Shown: positions 1 to 15,494, counted from the first letter of the stretch. The stretch: 64,000 bases of DNA from Gnetum montanum (GCA_015680685.1 MNCI01001017.1:63248-127247), one strand, 5' to 3'. Numbers and translations: made by a program. Notes: generated by a model not told the origin, from the letters alone.

Positions 1-670
1 AGGCTAGTTTCGAGGCTTCACACTAAATCCTCCATGCCATCTTCATGCTGGGGTTTGTCACTTCAAGCTAATTGCATGATGGAGTGTTCACGCTGGGGTT
101 TCAGCTCCTTGCACACTAAGGGTTTCTCTAGGGCATGCACGTTGAACGCTTTGCTACCTCCTTCACACCTAATCTTCACCTTTTCCTGCCCCCTACGACC
201 AGATCCTCGCCTCCTCGTCACACTGAATCTCCCATTGTTTCATGCTGAAGCTTAGCTTAGGTTCACGCTATTCTCTTTGGTTCTTGCTCAATTTTGGGTT
301 TACACCTGCTACAATGACAAAAGTAACTTGTCCAATTTTAAGTTAATTTTATTAGGTATAAATCTTCACGTCCCTCATTGCTTACGTCCACTCACCCTCG
401 TAGAAAATCGGCACTTTGGGTATTTTACTCTAAAATAAAATAAAAATAAACACAACGTTAGCTAAAAAAACATATAAATATAAATAGACCAAGAATAAAG
501 AAAAAGAGTACATAGATATGCACTAGGCTAAAAATTACCCACATAAGACCTTCCCTCTCACGGTGACTCCTGTTGTCTAAACTAAACATCTTGGTTCATA
601 CTCTTCATCTTGTAGTCTCACACCTAATAAGGATTATAAATCATACAATCAATTAGAAATCATAAATGAA
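1..670. other. No gene; repeat-derived sequence
   Basis: No convincing coding frame is visible. The first 260 bases repeat short phrases around 'cgctggggttt', a style also seen in the LTR-like blocks at 3,266-3,900 and 50,090-50,760. This may therefore be part of the same Tat-like element whose pol remnant follows. The stretch from about 420 to 540 is very AT-rich. Confidence 0.3.
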
Positions 671-760
671 TAGGTATGGCCTGGTAAGGCCCTAAACTAC
701 CGCGATTGGCCAGGTACGGACTTAAACTACCATGCGACCAGGTGAGACGATAAACCAACT
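671..760 (+). repeat. Short degenerate minisatellite upstream of pol remnant
   Basis: About three units of roughly 30-40 bases share the pattern 'CCAGGTAxGGACTTAAACTACC'-like, ending in '(C/G)ACxxTAAACxA'. Related units containing 'gactataaactagc' recur downstream of the same pol remnant at 1,866-2,155, so the two arrays bracket it. Confidence 0.5.
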
Positions 761-984
761 TTAGCCTACTTCGAGCATATTTAAATATTTGAATTGATGT
801 CATAAAACAATAAGCAAACCACCCCCNGACTTACGAAAACTCCATGGCATCGATAGAGGAAATGATAGAATGCTTTCAAAGCATGACAAAATCGCTAGAT
901 ATTGAAGCTAATAACATCACCAAGGATCCATTAATTGAAACCCCCATCACTATGCCAAGTGGCAAAGTTAAGATACTAAACTAA

Positions 985-1860
985 GTACTTTACTAGACCC
1001 ACAAATTTTTGATGACATAGCAAAAGTGCTAAAAAGCAACATCAAGGCATTCGCTTGGTCTTACACTGACATGCCTAGGCTAGACCCTCGAATAGTTTAG
1101 CACAACATCATACTCGACCCGAAGTTAAGACTAGTAAAACAAAAAGCACGTAAGGTTAAGCCTAAGGTAGCATTGGTGGTTTGCAATGAGATCACCAAAC
1201 TTTATCAAGTTGGTTTCATTCAGGCTGTTGACTACGCTGATTGGGTATCCAACATGGTCATTGTCCCAAAGAAGAATGGAAACATTTGCCTATGCATTGA
1301 CTTTCGGGACCTCAACTTAGTGACCATAAAAGATGACTTTCCTCTACCTAGTATTGATCAACTGGTTGACTAAACCACTGGGCATGCACTATTATCTTTT
1401 ATGGATGGCTTCTTGGGATATAATTAGATCTTAATTAACCCTGAACATCAACTCAGGACAACCTTCATGACACCATGAGAGACATTTTGTTATATGATGA
1501 TGCCCTTTGGTTTAAAGAATGCTAGTGATACGTATCAACGAGCGATGACCTTCATCTTTAGTGATTACATCCTTCACTCACTCAACAATTACATAGATGA
1601 TATAGCGATTAAATCAAAGACACAAGAGCAGCACATACAAGACTTAGCATCGGGAGCATCAGTTATGGGCTTGTTGCAGCATCAGTTATGGGCTTGTTGC
1701 ATCAGTTCGTGAACACGTGAACAAGTTCTCAGCCAACTGGGAAGGGCCTTACTTGGTCACCAACGTGTATGATAATGGAGCATTTAAGTTAGCTGATATA
1801 AATGGTAATGGGCTTGCTCATCCAACAAACCACCTGTACCTTAAGCAGTTTCACGTCTAA
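985..1860 (+). pseudogene. Rearranged Ty3/gypsy pol remnant, Tat-like: RT joined to integrase tail
   Basis: The frame reads a typical Tat-type entry to reverse transcriptase (FAWSYTDMP), then the RT fingers region (VDYADWVSNMVIVPKKNG) and 'DFRDLN...FPLPSIDQLVD'. Two catalytic motifs follow: FMDGF, with its Asp codon at 1,404, and YIDDI, with Asp codons at 1,596-1,601. MPFGLKNA lies between them. After about 1,650 the RT stops abruptly and the reading resumes in the C-terminal tail of integrase (FSANWEGPYLV to LYLKQFHV, stop at 1,858). The rest of RT, RNase H and the integrase core are missing. In-frame stops occur near 1,098 and 1,371. The protein would copy element RNA into DNA in virus-like particles, but this copy cannot encode it. 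Confidence 0.85.
1656..1707 (+). repeat. 23-bp tandem duplication at pol deletion junction
   Basis: The unit gcatcagttatgggcttgt plus 'tgca' occurs at 1,656-1,678 and 1,679-1,701, and a third partial copy starts at 1,699. It sits exactly where RT sequence stops and integrase-tail sequence begins. Confidence 0.85.
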
Positions 1861-1865
1861 ACATC

Positions 1866-2155
1866 ACAGGTATGTGTACGTCTTGGAATCATGACAGTAA
1901 ACTGATACCACAAATACATCCTGGAATCATGACGATAAACTGATACCACAGAGCTCTGTCCAACATGATACTAAACTATCACACTCATTCACCAGAGTTT
2001 GCTAAGACTATAAACTAGCTTGCCTCTTCATAGTCCTCCATGACTATAAAATAGCATCGCACCATCCGCTATGACGATAAACTGGCAACGTCCAACGGGT
2101 TATGATGTAAAACTAACCCACGACAGTCCGCTAAGACTATAAACTAGCAAGATCA
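1866..2155 (+). repeat. Degenerate minisatellite after pol
   Basis: Two longer units carry 'cttggaatcatgac(a/g)(g/a)taaactgataccaca'. They are followed by several units built on 'gctaagactataaactagc' and 'ctatgacgataaactggc', spaced roughly 40-50 bases apart. It starts directly after the pol stop codon, where a Tat-lineage element has its 3' untranslated region. Confidence 0.65.
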
Positions 2156-3265
2156 TATCTGACACATTCATCTGATGCTGTAATTCATGACATTTCTTCA
2201 TTAGTTCCTATTGCATCATTCATCACATCAGCTCTGAAAACGCTATTGCTACTCATTTTTTTTTGCCTTAAGTTTCACATGGTTCCTCCATTTGCATCGG
2301 CCACATTCGTGTCTAAAGTGTTCGCTAACTCATTCACTTGCAATTATCTTGTCTTCTTGGAGTTGTGTTTGCAAGATGACACCCAGTGATGCTCATACAT
2401 GAATACACTTCATCACGATGACAAGGTATCACATTGTTTCTGATGCACGCAACCAGGTTAATCAATCTGTTCAAAAGTACATTCCTAGTTCCTGATACAT
2501 TCTCCTTTTCCCCAACACTCTTGTTCCCTTTCCTACCTAGTTACAGTTCCCAGATACACCTAGTACACCCCAAAACTTTGAGCACACTGTTGCACGATGT
2601 GACACTTTCAAGCAGTTGTAACACACAACACAGCACATGAGCATGAGTGCAAAGTTGAAAGGAAGCTCTTTCCAAAAAAAAAAGAGCAAGATGAACCACA
2701 AGACCCTTGGCACTTCCCATACAAGCCCTATGCAGGAAGGCAGTTGTCTTGAAAAGAAATATTCATGCCTCAAACCGTCACGTTACACCCCACTGCATGG
2801 CTTTGGTTGTGACAACAAGTTCTCTTAAACCTGCTACAAGAGTCTTGTTCCTCTAAAGGATGCACACCTCATGCCATGGTTCCAAGTCTGCCAAATACTG
2901 GCCATCAACAAGAACCAACATGGGTCTTTAGCANACACTTTCGGACAAGAATCGAGCTAAGTCATGATGCTTCCCACCATGATCGAAACTTGCGAACTTC
3001 ACAAACAGCATCAAACGAAGTCAAATCAAGCAAGTAAAAGTTCCTTGAGATCCATTGGAGAATACATCAACATCTGGCAATAAGAACTACAAGTTTCAAA
3101 CTCAAACCACTTAGTTTTGACTAAGTATACTTCTTGCACATGGGCTTGCATGCCTAGCGTGTAACTCAGCGTGCAACAACTTTTGGACCCCAAAAATGAG
3201 CCAAAACATGTCAGAATTGAGTGTCTGGACCCCCCAGGACCTTCCCCAAGGTTTATAATAGCTCT
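2156..3265. other. No gene recognised
   Basis: Only short open frames on both strands, without recognisable motifs. By position this could be the 3' untranslated region and start of the LTR of the Tat-like element. A single N lies at 2,934. I could not place the LTR start. Confidence 0.3.
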
Positions 3266-3900
3266 CAGGCACCTGAAAATCAAATTTTAGGCCCTAAATG
3301 ATGCATTTTCATGTGTGTACGCTAACCAGCGTACAGCTTAACATACACTACCAAAAATGGCCTAAAACAAGCACCAAAGAGTAATATTTTCACCTGAAAT
3401 TAACTCCTAGAGGTAGGGAAACTATTGGGAATCATCTCAGGCACCTGAAAATCAAGTTTTGACCTCGAAATGATGCATTTACATGTGTGTACGCTGGGTA
3501 CATTTTGGTGTACGTTGACCAGCGTACACCACCAAAAACGCCCCAAAATAGGCACCAAAGAGCAAAATTTTCACCTAAAATTGACTCCTAGAGGTAGGGA
3601 AACTATTGGGAATCATCTCAGGCACCTGAAAATCAAGTTTTGACCTCGAAATGATGCATTTACATGTGTGTACGCTGGGTACATTTTGGTGTACGTTGAC
3701 CAACGTATAGCCCAGCATACACCACCAAAAATGGCCCAAAACAAGCACCAAAGAGCAAGATTTTCACCTAAAATCAACTCCCGAAGGTAGGGAAACTGTT
3801 GGGCATCATCTTAGGCACTTGAAAATCAAATTTTGGGCTCCAAATGATGGGTTTTCATGCATGCACGTGCAGCATGCACACCCAATGCGCAACATAGCGT
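3266..3900 (+). repeat. Tandem repeat, unit about 172-193 bp, inside LTR-like block
   Basis: The phrase 'caggcacctgaaaatcaa' recurs at 3,266, 3,438, 3,619 and (diverged) 3,812. Around it each unit repeats 'gggaaactattgggaatcatctcagg', 'aaatgatgcatttacatgtgtgtacgctgg' and 'accaccaaaaa'. One unit carries exact inverted arms gtacgctgg (3,489-3,497) and ccagcgtac (3,519-3,527). The design matches the 195-200-bp units at 50,090-50,760. Confidence 0.8.
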
Positions 3901-4803
3901 ATGCCACTTGAAGCCTTCCAAAATTGTATTAGATCAAGTCCAAATGAGATGAAAATCTACAGGAAGCATTCTCATAACACCAGAGCTCAAATCCAAGGGC
4001 CAAGTTCAAGATTCTCTATTGTAACAGTAATGTTCGTTTGTAAAGTTCAATTCTTTTGTATTGGTCAAGCCTGTACACTAGGTTCATATGCCCAGTGTGT
4101 ACACGCTGGCATGTAGCACGCTGTATAGTTGTAATATTCTTTGCACTCGGGCAATGTAGCCACATGTCATCTGACCTGAAATTTCCTTACCAATGGCCAC
4201 TCATATCACTCTAGATCCAAATTTCATGCCCTAAAACCTATGAAAACTCTAATTTTCCACATAAAAAAAATAGGAGGAGGAGGAAGAAAAAAAAGGAGAT
4301 TTTGAGACCATTTTGAACACTAACCCTGAACTCTAGACTTCCACCTTGCACGCTGATCATATAGCCTTCATGCTGTGCCTGCAGTCCAAACTAGCATACT
4401 ATCATCCATCTGCATCCACCAGGGCTCTTTGTCCGCCTTGTGTCAGATCCACAATTACATCCAGACTAGTGCATTGTAATCTCCATTTTTCAATAAAGTT
4501 GCTTCATTTTTGGTCAAGATTTGTTACAGTTTTCATTCATTCTTGTTTACCTCTTTGTTTATATTCCTGCACGTTTATGTTCTGGTTTACGTTTATTACA
4601 CTGTTTACACATAACCCAGTGTATGGCACATTGGCATACATTTGGGGAAATCCTTATCTGATCTGTGTGTGGACCACCCAAGGTACTCTACCTTCGTCAG
4701 TTCTAGCTCGTCCTCAAGTGAAGGTAGATTCTTCTGTGCTTGTCTGTAGATCTCTTGGTGTTTGTTTCATTCTAGCCTTGCACCGACGATTTCGGATGGT
4801 ACA
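3901..4803 (+). repeat. 3' end of a Tat-like LTR
   Basis: From about 4,631 to 4,803 the sequence matches the end of the LTR at about 51,510-51,681, including 'tggggaaatcctt', 'accacccaaggtactctac' and the terminal 'gatttcggatggtaca'. In the other copy the LTR end is followed by a primer-binding site. Here it abuts minus-strand gag sequence at 4,804, so this is the 3' boundary of an element inserted into that gag. A purine-rich run lies at 4,262-4,300. Confidence 0.7.
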
Positions 4804-6640
4804 CTTTGCCCTTACCTCTTTGGTAGGCACATTCAGCTTCTTTTTGCTTCTTGTAGTTATGATCACTATTTTTCTCTTTAGGTTCTTTAGCAATCTTCAA
4901 AGTAGTTTGAAACTTTTTATCCAAAGAGTCCCATAACTTGTCAACCTTGGCCAAAATGTCATAAACAAATTTTTGGATGGGAAAGGTCTTTCTGTTCACG
5001 ACTTCATCAAGTGGTAACTTCTCCTCATCACAAAATCAGACCTCTCATTTTCTAATGGAAGGATTTCTGTATGCTCTTTAACATCTTTCTTTTTTTGTAG
5101 CTCATCCTCTTCTTTTACTACCTACTTAATTAATCTTTGGATTTGATGAGCCCTCATTTCAGATAACCTTCCTTAGGCATACACCCCAAGGGTTCTTCTT
5201 ATTTTTTCTCTAAGCCCATCTATGATGTGGCAAAGTTGTTCCCTCTGAGAGTAACCATGGCTAGGGCATTAGTGTAGGAGTGAATAATATCGACCCATGG
5301 CAGCATCCAAGAATTCATATACTCCTTGTTTCTAGCCTTGGATTTTCCTTCTTAGATTAGGCACCCTAGAGTATGTCTAATATTTGTCATTGAATAGTTC
5401 TAACATGGTACTCCATCTATGGATAGATTTCATCTCTAAGAACTAGTACCAACTTTTAGCTTCCTTAATGAGTGTCCTTGGGAGAAGTTTGAGTTTTTGC
5501 CACTCGTTCTCTATGTTTTGTAAGGCACGGGCATCTTGAAAAGCTTGTAGATGTGTTTACAAATCAAAATTGTATCCCCCCTCAAGTCTTGGAATATTTT
5601 TCATATCTAGGTGCTTGATTTGACTATCCTTCATATGCCTAGTCAGGATTTTAACTACCTCTACAATATTGAGCATACTTTGAGTCACCAATAAGGGTTC
5701 ATCATCATCACTACGTTGATGATGCCAATGATGGTTTTGGCCACCCCTTCAGTTTTGGTGGCCTTCACAATCATTATTATTTTTTTGATCACCTTCATCA
5801 TGGTTGTTTCAATAGTAGCTTTCATGAGAACTGTTAGATGAAGAGAATGTTCAAAATTAAATGAAAAGGATGAAGAGGAATGTGGACCACCATCCCCACT
5901 ATAGTGTCCACCACCACTCTTACACTTGTTACAATCACCATACTTAGATCCCTTATTATTGCAATGTTTACCTAAGTCCCTACCTTGGCTATCACTCTTT
6001 CCTAAACCCAATTTGTGAATAGTGGATCCTAGGGTTAGGTTCATACCCTCACCATTAGTAGTAAGGGATGGAGAATCTTTATGTTGAGAACCTTCCAAGG
6101 GAGGATCCTCATTATCCTCTTGATCTAGTAGGAACAAGGGGTTAGTGTAATGTTTTTTCTTTGTAGCTTCATGGAGTTTCTCCTGACGTTGATCTCATTT
6201 ATGTTTGTTTTCAATGGAATAGTAGTTTCAAGTGTCATATCCATTCATAATGTATTCTTTGTGAAGATTATCTATGCCCAACTTCTTAAGGGTTTTGAAT
6301 AGCATTCTAGGCACAGATCAATTAGGGGGCAAGATAACATTGCCATCCATATCATGCCATCACATCTGTTCATCTTAATGTAGGACGAAGATGAAATTTG
6401 ACACAAACTCATCTAGATGAGTGTATATCATCTTGCATTCTTATGGGATCAATGGTTTAGTATCTTTAGGCTTGCGAGAAGAAGAAGATATTTTGCAAAA
6501 CAAAATGAAATTGTTAATATACTTTTATAATTCTATGTATAGTGGGAATGATATTGAACTTTAGGTTTGTATAATGATATAATGGTATTCACTTAGACCT
6601 AAATGGTGCATGTTCCACAAACAAAGTTCCTAGCAAGAGT
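4804..6640 (-). pseudogene. Gag remnant of Athila-like gypsy element (minus strand)
   Basis: Read on the minus strand, this parallels the gag of the plus-strand element at 18,967-20,900. It has a polar, Ser/His-rich N-terminal region (about 6,137-5,690) ending in a 'DDDEPLLV'-like motif, then a capsid-type core with recognisable QNIENEWQKLKL-, SIHRWSTMLELFNDKY- and DGLR...RRTLG-like strings, then the 'LWDSLDKKFQ' segment at 4,999-4,772. Stops and frame changes interrupt it. Gag would form the particle that packages element RNA. The frame ends at 4,804 at an inserted LTR. Its own 5' LTR lies at 6,646-7,561. Confidence 0.8.
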
Positions 6641-6645
6641 GTCAA
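6627..6645 (-). promoter_or_regulatory. Primer-binding site, degenerate tRNA-Asp type
   Basis: On the minus strand TTGACACTCTTGCTAGGAA follows the LTR end TCATCA. It aligns with TGGCGCCGTTGCCGGGGA, the complement of the plant tRNA-Asp 3' end, with several mismatches. Confidence 0.55.
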
Positions 6646-7561
6646 TGATGAGCGGCGAGGTACCCTTACGTCCAACCATACGAATCACTTCATGTGCGAT
6701 CTAGTCAAATTTCATGGACTTTATTGTTTCCAATGCACTAGCCCTTTAGGAAGTGAATCTAGCCTTAAGGTCAATTGTTGTCTTCCCAATTACACTTGTG
6801 ACATTCATTGGTATAGTAAAGTGTAACTGAGGCATTTGATTTTTATCATTTTTATGTTTTATAGTTGGATGCTTGAATTGTAGATAAAAAGGGGATTTGA
6901 TTAACTAATCTAAATTAACTAATTAACTAATAATTTAACTAATCCTAACATAAGTATTCATTTCCACTTTCTATACATGTCCTGAACCCACGTATTTGCT
7001 ACAAGGCAACCAAGCACTATGCTACTAAGCATACCAAGCAATACCACTACTGGGATTACGAAGTGAATATGTGTTACACTTGAAGCAATCATACTTATGT
7101 ATGTAATCTATCTCGCTTAATTGTCTCATTAACCTAATAACTGGAAAATATTTAATAATTAATTAGAAACATTTAATAAATAATTGAAGAAAGTAAATGC
7201 ATAAATAAAGTAGCTAATCTATCCAAAGTGCTACAAAGTTTATCAAAAAGCTCATCTTTATTGTCGCACACACTATCATGCTCAAGTACAACAATGCTCG
7301 AATAAAGATCTGTACACTCAATGACTTCTGCTACAAGCACTCAGAGGAAAAATGCTAACCTTCAAATAGAAAAAATGCAAAAGCTTCACTACAACTACAA
7401 TTTAGTTATGCCATAAATGCAACTACAAGCATGTATTTATAGCAAAAAATCAAGAAAACCAACACTGCGTCAATGGGGCCTTGTCGATGCATGGTAAGAT
7501 GCATCGATTGGGCCTTGTCAACGAGACCTCATCAACACAACCAACTTAATGCAACTCATCA
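6646..7561 (-). repeat. 5' LTR of minus-strand Athila-like element
   Basis: On the + strand it starts TGATGAGCGGCGAGGTACC and ends with the inverted partner TCATCA at 7,556-7,561. The U5 end ('cgtatggttggacgtaagggtacctcgccgctcatca' read on the minus strand in pieces) is nearly the same as in the LTRs at 18,830, 28,880 and 35,196. U3 holds repeated 'gatgcat' words near 7,480-7,510. Length 916 bp. The partner LTR is not in the window. Confidence 0.75.
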
Positions 7562-7628
7562 CTTGTCAATAGAAGAAGTCCATGCAATACAAAAAAAGTC
7601 AACTATTGAAATCAGTACATGACAAAAT

Positions 7629-8348
7629 GAGGTCAAGAAGCATGAACAGGTGAAAGAGCACTTCAAAGATCAAGTGGACATATACAAACAAATCAATGAA
7701 AATAAATTCCAAATGGCCAAAGCCAAGATTAGCTTGATCACAACACAAATACCTGACTAGTAGCCAATTATGAATAGTCTTTCCCATATCCATCAAGAAA
7801 AAATCAAAAATAAATACCCGCAAATAGAGGATCTAATAGAGTACATGGGGTTAGCAAATCTCTGATATGCTAATCTAGCCATGTTAATAGTAGGCAATCC
7901 CAAAATAGAATTGGAGCAACAAGTGGTCATAGTATATGCACTATATGAGAAGGAGTTCATAGACAAGAATGATTCACAACAAAAGCTTCATATTACAAAC
8001 TTTGAACTTCAAGTGGTCAAAGCTATCTACTAGGATCAAAAGGAGATAATAACAAATCTAGCTAGGAGAATGACAAATTACTAGGAATTAAGGAAGATAG
8101 CTAGAGCATTCAAAGACGAAAGAAGGTAGTTCACGACTTGGTATGTAAAGGCCAACAAAATGTTTCCATAGTTGTCATGCCCATGGGAAGTACTAACTTC
8201 AACAAACATTGTTGAATTCACCTAGATAGTACATGGTTTAAGATTTAAAGAGGAGAAACTTTAAGCACTATTCAATAGATACAAATTCCAAAAGCCTGAT
8301 GATGAAGGAATGAAGCTGATGGAGGAGCCACCACCACCTAGAACTTGA
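7629..8348 (+). pseudogene. Uncharacterised 3' ORF of gag-only elements, long coiled-coil version
   Basis: A single frame of 239 codons runs from 7,629 to a terminal TGA at 8,346-8,348. It contains nine internal stop codons but no detectable frameshift. The first part is rich in Lys, Glu, Gln and Ile with heptad-like spacing (KKHEQVKEHFKDQVDIYKQI), suggesting a coiled coil. The last third contains TWYVKANKMF and SCPWEV, and ends Pro-rich (EEPPPPRT). The same C-terminal block occurs at 39,204-39,641 and, on the minus strand, at 25,095-25,530, each time just before the polypurine tract. I do not recognise the family. An env-like position is possible, but no transmembrane segment is visible. Confidence 0.6.
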
Positions 8349-8579
8349 GGGCTACATCAAGCTTTAATGTTTTGATTTGTGTTATTTTGTTTTGTTTCAT
8401 CAAATATGTCAATTATGTGAGGCATAATAATTTTGTAAACACCACTTAAACCACAATGTGGCATTCATAGGAAAGTTAGTCATGTATATAAGTCATCATA
8501 TCAGAGTCTGTATATGACTCTATAATTTTATAAGAAACTCTATCCTCCTTTTGTTTTAACTCAAGGACGAGTTTTCAAT

Positions 8580-8593
8580 CAGTCATTGAGGTA
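8580..8593 (+). promoter_or_regulatory. Polypurine tract (weak) before 3' LTR
   Basis: 'cagtcattgaggta' directly precedes the LTR start TGATAA. The region before it ('caaggacgagttttcaatcagt') matches the pre-PPT sequence of the elements at 32,750-32,784 and 39,786-39,817. Confidence 0.55.
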
Positions 8594-9463
8594 TGATAAA
8601 ACCTTTAAATATGCATCATATTGTAGCTTTGCATATGTCATCATAGATGCGATGTAGCAGCTCATGATTATGTATATAAATACCAATCCATCGTTGTGTT
8701 AAAACAAACAACTTTCACCAACACCTACCTAGATTCTTACAGTTTGTTTTCATAACTTGAACTTAGTAATAGAGTGAATACTCACTGTGTGGTGTTTAAT
8801 AGTTGTACAGTGTCTTTATTTGAGTGAATTATTCTTAGGCATAATTCATGACTAGAAATAAAGATTGAGATTGTTTCTCATCGTTGTAGCATCTCAGTTA
8901 GTTAAATTTTACTTAGCTTAATTTTACTTTCTAGCATGTTTACTTTGATTAAGTCTTTTATATTTTATAAGTACTTTACTTTTCCAATATCTTTTAGTAA
9001 GGCAATATAAGTATGACTAGTTTTGAGCATGAAGTGTAATCGTTTAGTAACCTAGTGATGACTTCACTTGATTCACTCAGTAGTTGATTCACTTGGTAAT
9101 CCCAGTAATGGATACATGAGCCCAAGACATGTCCAACAAGCCAAGAACATATACCTATTGCCATAGGCTAGAATAGATCTACATTTCTATTATACTTAGA
9201 CTTAGATTTTATCTTTAGACTTTATCTTCACTTTCACTATGTTGGCACTTAATTAAAGTCGAGCAATATCAACAAATCATATACCTCATCGAGCGTTAAA
9301 CCATACAACTTGAACTTCAATAACTATCTGTGAGAAGACAACGATCATGAACTAACATCAACTGCTAGCATACTTACATTGGCCATCCATGGATTACATT
9401 CAAGTCACATGTGTATGCTCGTGACTTGTATGGTTGAGTGTTGAAATAGTCAACAGCTCATCA
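8594..9463 (+). repeat. 3' LTR of plus-strand gag-only-type element
   Basis: 870 bp from TGATAA to TCATCA (9,458-9,463). A TATA-type box TATATAAAT lies at 8,673-8,681, and the U5 end contains 'gtatggttgagtgtt', as in its relatives. The 5' half of the element is absent. The LTR at 6,646-7,561, in the opposite orientation, lies just beyond the surviving internal 1 kb. Confidence 0.7.
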
Positions 9464-10716
9464 CTTGGGGTCACGACAACTAAAATGGTGCATTTTTCAA
9501 GGTTGCATGGTATCGGGCATCTAGTTATAACTACATCAAAAGCAAAAGCACTAAGCTAGACATTCCCCCATGCCCCAAGATATATAACTTAGCATTGTCC
9601 ACCAAAATCAAACCCATGACTTAGAGATCTTAAATCAAAAGTTTTACCACCAAACTAACACCTCATTGTTATCTCCTTGATAATGCTAACTTAGCTTTGA
9701 TGACCTATCATAGGTCTTATTCCAATTAGACTTAAGAGGTTGCAACCAACCACCATCCTAGCTCTTGATTATTGCCTTCTAGGAAATTGAGGGCCTTAAC
9801 AGCCCCAGCCAAACATGCAAGATGCTCATAATGATCATTGTACACAAAGCATATAAAGTAGATAAACCCGCCTTACTTCCTCCATCAACACTAACCTCTT
9901 TCCGCTTTGCAATATTGTGTTTTCGGCTGCCCGGTGTTCTACCTATCGACCCTCAGCCTTGTTTGTGGCTGTGATTTTACCTTTTTTTAGTGTTCCATAG
10001 TTGGAGACAAATTTGCTTCTGGACCACCGAGCCTTGCCCTTGTTTTGCTTTCAGTCCACGTTTTGCTAGAATGGATGGCTGGTATTGTCTGCTGTATAAT
10101 TTTGCCTAATACATCTTGCATTTTGAGTTTTTTTTTTTCTTAATTAACTTTTCTAGTTCCATTTTCCCCACTAATCTAGCAAGGGACACTTAAGCAATTG
10201 CTTGTAAACGTTCAGCTTTCTTCTCAGCATTTCCAAGACACAACCATCACAAATTACACGCTGACTTCATGCTTTCATATTTCATAACTTTCCAAGTTAC
10301 AAAGTTAAAATCACAAACACTATTAATGCATCCAAGTCTACACTACCATATCATTCCCAAATAGATTTCCATTTGTTCAAATAAAAGTATCCCCCGTTTT
10401 GCAAAAGAAGGCGTGCTGTTTGCAATGCTCATGAAAAGACGATGCAGAAGTCAAGAACGACGAGGGAAAACTGAATGGCGCTTCTTATCACACGTTGCCC
10501 CACTCCCATTTTTACCTACTCAAGAATAAGACTTGATGTTACCGACAGATTTCTTTGCATTCCATAAACCCTACCCAAGGAAATGCATTTTAAACATGTT
10601 CTTATTATTAAATATTTCAAAAATCGTCTCTGTCAAGCCTAATTAAATACTACTTGATATTAGATTCCAGGAGATTGCAGGGTCAAGAATCACGGCAGAA
10701 TCTGCAATGATATTTT
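9464..10716. other. Intergenic region upstream of DUR3
   Basis: No coding frame or repeat family is recognised. It should contain the distal DUR3 promoter. A 12-base T run lies near 10,128-10,140. I see no clear regulatory motif beyond the TATA box listed separately. Confidence 0.4.
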
Positions 10717-10723
10717 TATAAAA
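10717..10723 (+). promoter_or_regulatory. Candidate TATA box of DUR3
   Basis: TATAAAA lies 119 bases upstream of the chosen start codon. This would give a 5' leader of roughly 90 bases. Inferred from position and sequence only. Confidence 0.45.
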
Positions 10724-10841
10724 TGCTGGACCAAAGTCGATGGTCTACGGTTCTTTCCTTAAATGCAGAGGTGCAGGTGAATTTATGTTCTCAAGTTTCA
10801 GCCAAGTCAAGTCGTATGAGTTTGCAACAATTTAAGCAAAC

Positions 10842-14943
<4,102 letters not shown>

Positions 14944-14970
<27 letters not shown>

Positions 14971-15083
14971 AGAAGTTGGAAGAAATTAATTTAAGACTCT
15001 GTGCAATCATGTCAACCATACCAGAAGCAGAGAATTTATATCTCCAATCAAAGAAAGATGATGACCGTAAATCAAAATCCTAG
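14944..15083 (+). pseudogene. DUR3: Out-of-frame C-terminal tail of DUR3
   Basis: Immediately after MKGI the expected family continuation is read one base out of frame: [12 protein letters not shown], then an acidic-basic tail containing PEAEN and ending KSKS, with TAG at 15,081-15,083. Plant DUR3 proteins normally continue with this amphipathic tail, which includes a (V)PEAE motif. The shift lies in 'ggtattttactaatgac', where one base is missing relative to a Gly-Ile-Phe-Thr-Asn-Asp reading. A full-length protein would have about 700 residues. A 27-base intron rescuing the frame is implausibly short. Confidence 0.8.
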
Positions 15084-15463
15084 TTTAGTGTGAAGGAAAT
15101 TCTACAATGAAAACAAGCACATCTAATCCTGATAACATAGTATGGCAGTTGCTGCTTTAGGCATGGTGTGTTATCTCTTCTTGCATTTGACATACTTTCT
15201 TACTTGAGTGTATGAAAGCATTGGAATCAGATCTGTCATGATTGGTGATGAACAAGACTTTTACTCTACTATATCTGAGCTTGTTGGATGAAGCACACCA
15301 GGTTGTCAGAGTTGGAGTGAGAAACAGTCTTTTTATTTGTTCATGTTCTTGCCAGAAGCATTTGTTCATGTTCTTGATGTAATGGATCCTTATCTTGTTC
15401 CTTGGTTGGTTTCTAAGATCTCAGGAAATTTCTGAATGTACTCTAAATCTAAATTTTATTATT

Positions 15464-15494
15464 AATAAAAGCTACTTTCTGCCTGTTCAATAAA
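15464..15494 (+). terminator. Polyadenylation signals of DUR3
   Basis: AATAAA occurs at 15,464-15,469 and again at 15,489-15,494, about 380-410 bases after the tail stop codon. This is a plausible 3' untranslated end. Inferred from sequence only. Confidence 0.5.

Noticed and set aside
1866-2155. Possible CRISPR-like array
   Set aside because: The units are degenerate and the spacers are not unique. The context is a plant retrotransposon, and minisatellite is the better description.
4346-4936. 196-codon plus-strand open frame
   Set aside because: It runs through the LTR end at 4,803 into antisense gag, so it crosses two unrelated sequences. The hydrophobic look comes from T-rich LTR sequence.
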